From Fabrea salina (Eukaryota; Ciliophora; Heterotrichea; Heterotrichida; Fabreidae), in NCBI GenBank assembly GCA_022984795.1, contig JALIHJ010000052.1, forward strand, positions 62,001 to 126,000: a DNA stretch of 64,000 bases. Direction: 5' to 3'. The notes beneath the pieces were generated by a model. The model was not told where the DNA came from, searched no databases, and saw only the letters and a program-made list of their open reading frames with translations. Below are positions 60,999 through 64,000 of this stretch, in pieces. A program made the translations under genes and the position numbers. How positions within the stretch are numbered: the stretch's first letter is position 1; every line of letters starts with the position of its first letter.

Positions 60999-62123
60999 TT
61001 AAAGAATGTTAAGTAGAATTAAGGATCCTAATGCCAAAGCTAGGCTCGAGTCATGACTGTAGTCTGAATAGCCTTTAAAAGCATAAATGGTTACAAAGTA
61101 CTCATCAATGAAGTAAGGGTCCCAGTTGTAGATGAGGTACTTTTTCAACTCTTCTTTAGATTCAAAAGTGTTGTTGTTCCTTCTAGCTTCACTCACTAGA
61201 AAGTTAGACAAGAAAGTGGACATAGCTACTGCATCTTCATCATGAGGGATGATTGCAGTGTTCCACTCATAAAGGTTCTTTTCAGGGTGGAACTGGGATC
61301 CGTAAATAGGGTAGTTTTTAGCCTCTATCATAGCTATGAATTGTTTACCCTTCTTATCCTCCATGGTGCTCAGGACTGTGTAGGTGTCAGATAAGTTTTT
61401 GTAGTCTTTGTAAGACTCTGGAGCTACTCCATGGCTGTGAGACAACAAAGACAACTTGAAATTTTCCATCTTTTTCATAACCATCCAGCCTATTTCTGAG
61501 TTATAAGATGTAAACACCCAAGAACTGTTAGCAGCATCTGTAAAGTTGTTTCTTCTTACGTAAGGAGGCTCTCCATCGAAGTCGCCGATTGTTTTGTAAT
61601 CATTGTTGGCACACACGTTAATCACTTCAAACCCAAGGCAGGTGGCCCAGAGTGGGTAGTAAGTTCCGTTGTCGTTGATTTTTTTCACAAGATCGTACAA
61701 GTAGCAAGCCTTTGCTCCGTAGTCATCTGAAAGTGGAGGGGGTGTTTGAGTTGAGTTCTTAGTTTTCCAAAAGTTAGCAGCTCCTCCTGTGAAGAGAATT
61801 CCATTAAGTTGCTTGGCTATTTTTTCAAGGTCATCAAATGACTGGTCTATAAGTAAAGGAACCACCCTAGCTCCAGCCATTTCTACGTACTTAACGTAAG
61901 AAGCAGCAATGTACGTAGTTAGGTCCTGGGGCACAGGAAAATCCTCATAAGGATGAAGAGGCAAAGACAAAATGCCAATAACTGGTCTGTCGTTGTTTTG
62001 ATAAGGAGGTGCTTTAGAAAGAGTTTGTTCCTCCAAAACAGAGTAGTACTTAGTAAGTTGTTCTTCAACTACTGAAGCATTCACAGCTAAGGCTAAAAGC
62101 AGGAAGTAGAATTTGTTCACCAT
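60999..62123 (-). CDS. GGH: Gamma-glutamyl hydrolase (folate polyglutamate hydrolase), possibly GPI-anchored
   Basis: A 374-residue secreted/lysosomal cysteine peptidase that trims folate polyglutamates. A signal peptide (NKFYFLLLALAVNAS) precedes RPVIGILSLPLHP; the nucleophile Cys is in LWATCLGFEVI and the catalytic His in PIYGSQFHPEKN. Several N-glycosylation sites occur. The C-terminus ends in a hydrophobic run, SSLALALGSLILLNIL, right at the end with small residues before it. That fits a GPI-anchor signal, unusual for this enzyme. Length is about 50 more than human GGH. Confidence 0.93.
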   Translation of the reverse strand: MVNKFYFLLLALAVNASVVEEQLTKYYSVLEEQTLSKAPPYQNNDRPVIGILSLPLHPYEDFPVPQDLTTYIAASYVKYVEMAGARVVPLLIDQSFDDLEKIAKQLNGILFTGGAANFWKTKNSTQTPPPLSDDYGAKACYLYDLVKKINDNGTYYPLWATCLGFEVINVCANNDYKTIGDFDGEPPYVRRNNFTDAANSSWVFTSYNSEIGWMVMKKMENFKLSLLSHSHGVAPESYKDYKNLSDTYTVLSTMEDKKGKQFIAMIEAKNYPIYGSQFHPEKNLYEWNTAIIPHDEDAVAMSTFLSNFLVSEARRNNNTFESKEELKKYLIYNWDPYFIDEYFVTIYAFKGYSDYSHDSSLALALGSLILLNIL

Positions 62124-62132
62124 TTAATTACT

Positions 62133-62546
62133 TTAAACAAACTTCTTACCTTTCAAGTGGGAGAGATAGATAGTAGTAGGTACGAACTTAGAACTTTTAT
62201 ACCTTTTAAGGTTGAGTGATTTACCTCTTCTCCCTGCTTTCTGTAAACCAGCATTTTGGTTATTTTTGAGATTAGAAAACCTAAGTACAGGAGTTTCGAT
62301 TCTTTTGATATGAGCGTTTTCCTTGGGAATCATAATCTTGGGTCTTTTGCGTTGGATTTTAGTTTCATAAGCTAAGTGAAGCACATTGCGTCTGGATTTC
62401 AAAAAGGGAAGTCTGTTGCTGCTTGGGGACAAAGAAGCTCTTGCTGCTTGGATTATTGAAGACTGGCGTCCAGAGTAGCCTTCTTTAGAAGAGACTGACT
62501 CACTTTCCTTCGTTGGCAGATTTTTACGGGAAATCTCTTCCATCAT
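62133..62546 (-). CDS. Hypothetical very basic protein
   Basis: A 137-residue Lys/Arg/Ser-rich protein with no recognised domain. Possible phosphosites lie in the first 35 residues, and basic patches (KIQRKRPKIMIPKEN; KAGRRGKSLNLKRYKSSK) follow. It could bind nucleic acid or microtubules. It starts ATGATG (62546/62543) and ends 9 bp upstream of the gamma-glutamyl hydrolase ATG on the same strand. Confidence 0.45.
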   Translation of the reverse strand: MMEEISRKNLPTKESESVSSKEGYSGRQSSIIQAARASLSPSSNRLPFLKSRRNVLHLAYETKIQRKRPKIMIPKENAHIKRIETPVLRFSNLKNNQNAGLQKAGRRGKSLNLKRYKSSKFVPTTIYLSHLKGKKFV

Positions 62547-62607
62547 TTAAAAAATACAATTAATCACAACTCTTCTACCACTCTAACTAGTAGATTACTA
62601 AGGCTAG

Positions 62608-62856
62608 TTATAAAGTCTGTAATTTGCGTTTTGCATAGTTTACCTCAGGCATACCTAAAGCTTCAGCTTGATTTACAGCTTCTTGAAGTAGTTTCTTGTT
62701 GTTTTGTGAGCAAGCAAGTCTGAGTCTGTTTTTAACTTCTTCTCTAGAAAAGGCTGAAGGCCCTGAGTTGTGTTGGGACTTAGCTACTTCTTCAAAGTAC
62801 TTGTTCTTCCAGAACTCAACTTCTTTCTGTAGTTCTTCAATGGCTTGGCTTTCCAT
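62608..62856 (-). CDS. Hypothetical 82-aa helical protein
   Basis: An N-terminal heptad helix (AIEELQKEVEFWKNKYFEEV) and a C-terminal helical repeat-like unit (LLQEAVNQAEALGMPEVNYA). The second resembles a pattern often found in ciliary coiled-coil proteins, but no family is certain. It lies 9 bp after the next gene upstream (minus strand), in a series of small genes. Confidence 0.5.
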   Translation of the reverse strand: MESQAIEELQKEVEFWKNKYFEEVAKSQHNSGPSAFSREEVKNRLRLACSQNNKKLLQEAVNQAEALGMPEVNYAKRKLQTL

Positions 62857-62865
62857 TTATACGAG

Positions 62866-63066
62866 TTAGTCCATTTTGTTAGTTAGATTTTGGTCAGAGG
62901 GTTGCTGGGTCTGGTATTCTTCTCTGGCTTTTTCAATCTTTTCTTCGTTGTCTTTGAAAATGTTTATAGCTCTTTGTATTCTTTCGTTTGTAGGGAAGTG
63001 GTATTCTTCTCTTAGAAGTGTTCCTGCGTATACTCCTAGCGCAAAGCCCATTAAAGCACTTGCCAT
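62866..63066 (-). CDS. STMP1-like (DUF4535) mitochondrial microprotein
   Basis: A 66-residue protein whose first 30 residues (MASALMGFALGVYAGTLLRE then EYHFPTNERIQRAI) resemble STMP1/DUF4535 micropeptides (compare [20 protein letters not shown] PN). In animals STMP1 is a small mitochondrial inner-membrane protein. A charged helix follows (about 37-52). The frame stays open upstream to about 63160 but has no earlier ATG, so the ATG at 63066 is used. The match is short, so moderate confidence. Confidence 0.6.
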   Translation of the reverse strand: MASALMGFALGVYAGTLLREEYHFPTNERIQRAINIFKDNEEKIEKAREEYQTQQPSDQNLTNKMD

Positions 63067-63370
63067 TTTATTTTTATGTAAATTAAGTTCTAGCTTTCGG
63101 ATTTGCTGATTCTGAGTTTTGAGTACAAAAAGCTTAGTGGTTAAACAAGCAAAGAGTTATGGGATAGCAATAGCTGGAACTTCTTTTAGTGACCAAGATG
63201 GATTAGGGTTGTAAGACACGTAATCGAATAATGCCCAGCATACCAAGTAAAAATCGAAAATTTGAACATTAGACAACTAGGAAAGATTTTAAGCGCAACA
63301 AAAGACACGCTTGGAAGCATCCGCTAGTTATAATTCAAAAAGTCCCAAGACTCACTAAAGTAAATTAAGG
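63067..63370. other. Stretch of about 300 bp without a recognised gene
   Basis: One of the longest non-coding stretches of the window. Neither strand holds an ORF of note. I looked for tRNA, 5S rRNA, spliceosomal snRNA and SRP motifs and saw none. On the minus strand the STMP1-like frame remains open for about 95 bp beyond its ATG without a start. It could hold a small RNA gene or regulatory DNA. Confidence 0.4.
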
Positions 63371-63713
63371 TTAGTTACGTTTAAAGTAGAAGTCCCTTGC
63401 TTGTTCCACTCTGACTTCGTACATCATATGTTCTATCCGGCTGAGTCCTTCTCCTAGTTTCGTATTGAATTCTTCCCTCGAAGTCTGTTGATCCGCCCTT
63501 GCCTCTTGTCGGTAAATTTCGATCTGCTGCTTCAGTTCAGTCAGATCTCAACTCCCGCCTCAAATTGCTTTGGAGTTGGTACAGTAGACCTGCTACTGTA
63601 GCAACTGAGGCTGCCTTCCCCAGAGTTTGATAGCTCAAGCTTCCTTCCTTCAGAAACTCTTGAGCAGTTTTGAAGCTCCTCGTAACCTTTCTGAATATTA
63701 AAGATTTATCCAT
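63371..63713 (-). CDS. Small coiled-coil gene read in two frames (probable frameshift)
   Basis: Frame 1 starts at MDKSLIFRKVTRSFKTAQEF (63713) and stops at 63537. Frame 2 is open from 63547 to a TAA at 63371 and reads DLTELKQQIEIYRQEARADQ then TSREEFNTKLGEGLSRIEHM. The two meet in 11 bp of overlap with continuous heptad character (LQSNLRREL into DLTELKQQIE), giving a protein of about 113 residues with a basic helical head, a hydrophobic patch (ASVATVAGLLY) and a coiled coil. A GT...AG intron of 16 nt that would join the frames is not present. A sequencing or assembly indel, or a decayed gene, is likely. Family unknown. Confidence 0.45.
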
Positions 63714-63931
63714 CACAGAATTCCTAAAATGGAGGTGACACCAGTGCCTAGAGTGCTTTACCTTGTCAAGGACTGGGAGACAGACCCACGCAAGTAGCAT
63801 ATGCAAAACCTAGAGAAACTACACTTCATAAAGGTAAACACATGAATAAACATCTCATTTGAATGAAGGATAGCATTTGGAAAGACCAGACCAACTGAAA
63901 AGACTTTGAGTTATGCATTAAATTAATTACA

Positions 63932-64000
63932 TCAAGATTTGGAGCGAATCTTCTTTGTAATTTCTTTTTGCTCTGCTAAGATTTCTTTAGCTATTGCTTC
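63932..64000 (-). CDS. C-terminal end of a gene leaving the window
   Basis: On the minus strand the final 22 codons read EAIAKEILAEQKEITKKIRS then KS and TGA (63932-63934). The composition matches other coiled-coil genes here. Too short to identify. It would be the only gene in the window ending clearly in TGA. Confidence 0.45.
   Translation of the reverse strand, partial: EAIAKEILAEQKEITKKIRSKS

Noticed and set aside
63195-63215. TTAGGGTT-like string as a telomere remnant or telomerase RNA template
   Set aside because: One imperfect occurrence only, no tandem copies, and it does not match the expected heterotrich repeat unit.
63720-63786. Short plus-strand ORF MEVTPVPRVLYLVKDWETDP
   Set aside because: Only 22 codons, no plausible 15-nt intron extends it, and it opposes the upstream region of the two-frame gene.
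1-64000. Transposons, viral relics, tRNA and rRNA genes
   Set aside because: I saw no transposase, reverse transcriptase, integrase, capsid or terminal repeat, and no tRNA box A/B pair or rRNA-like stretch by eye.

Overview
The window looks like macronuclear DNA of a heterotrich ciliate, most likely Stentor (probably S. coeruleus). That is inference from four things seen here. (1) Long genes use the standard code: TAA, TAG and TGA never appear as sense codons, and most genes end in TAA. (2) Five genes are interrupted by spliceosomal-type introns of exactly 15 nt (GT...AG, with an AA doublet at positions 10-11). (3) About 51 genes fill 64 kb, with spacers usually of 1-60 bp. (4) The gene set is eukaryotic and rich in ciliary, basal-body and mitochondrial proteins. 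No tRNA or rRNA gene, transposon, CRISPR array or viral relic was recognised.

Layout. 1-9.5 kb: a Rad5/HLTF-type helicase cut by the left edge, a G-beta subunit, a JmjC protein with one 15-nt intron, two small CaaX-ended proteins, a choline-transporter-like protein, PMS2-type MutL and a small ORF sharing one base with the PMS2 start. 9.5-19.6 kb: an EF-hand protein with two introns, SEL1L/HRD3-like, an XK-related membrane protein, SAS-6, a free-standing TRPM-type SLOG (LSDAT) protein, an HP1-like protein, SPAG1 with one intron, TCTP and RNA polymerase I subunit RPA12. 19.7-28.3 kb: several unknowns (one with a dynein-stalk-like segment), MYG1, a putative myristoylated small protein, a Cys-rich unknown, COQ5 and a folate/biopterin transporter.

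28.3-41.7 kb holds two giant cytoskeleton-like genes in tandem on the minus strand. One encodes a 2,739-residue MSP-domain plus coiled-coil protein. The other encodes a protein of about 1,742 residues with 26 copies of an aromatic 38-residue repeat, a coiled coil and a hydrophobic tail. Part of its array is a near-perfect tandem duplication of a nine-repeat block, and a single-base difference there splits the reading frame. I do not recognise this repeat family; it is the best candidate for something undescribed.

41.8-64 kb: a membrane-anchored TTLL, a rhomboid protease, a CDPK, TOM7 (55 aa), TRM1, CKS1, an aldo-keto reductase, a GSKIP-domain protein, condensin CAP-D2, a thioredoxin-fold/TPR protein, a cyclic-nucleotide-type channel with an unusual pore, PRP46/PLRG1, alpha-SNAP with one intron, a GST, gamma-glutamyl hydrolase and several microproteins. 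The last kilobase is the least well explained: a 310-bp stretch with no gene, a two-frame small gene, and the 3' end of a gene that leaves the window.

The genes do not form an operon-like pathway. They are mostly housekeeping genes packed so tightly that divergent start codons lie as little as 3 bp apart and convergent stop codons overlap. Promoters, UTRs and polyadenylation signals must therefore often lie inside neighbouring coding sequence.
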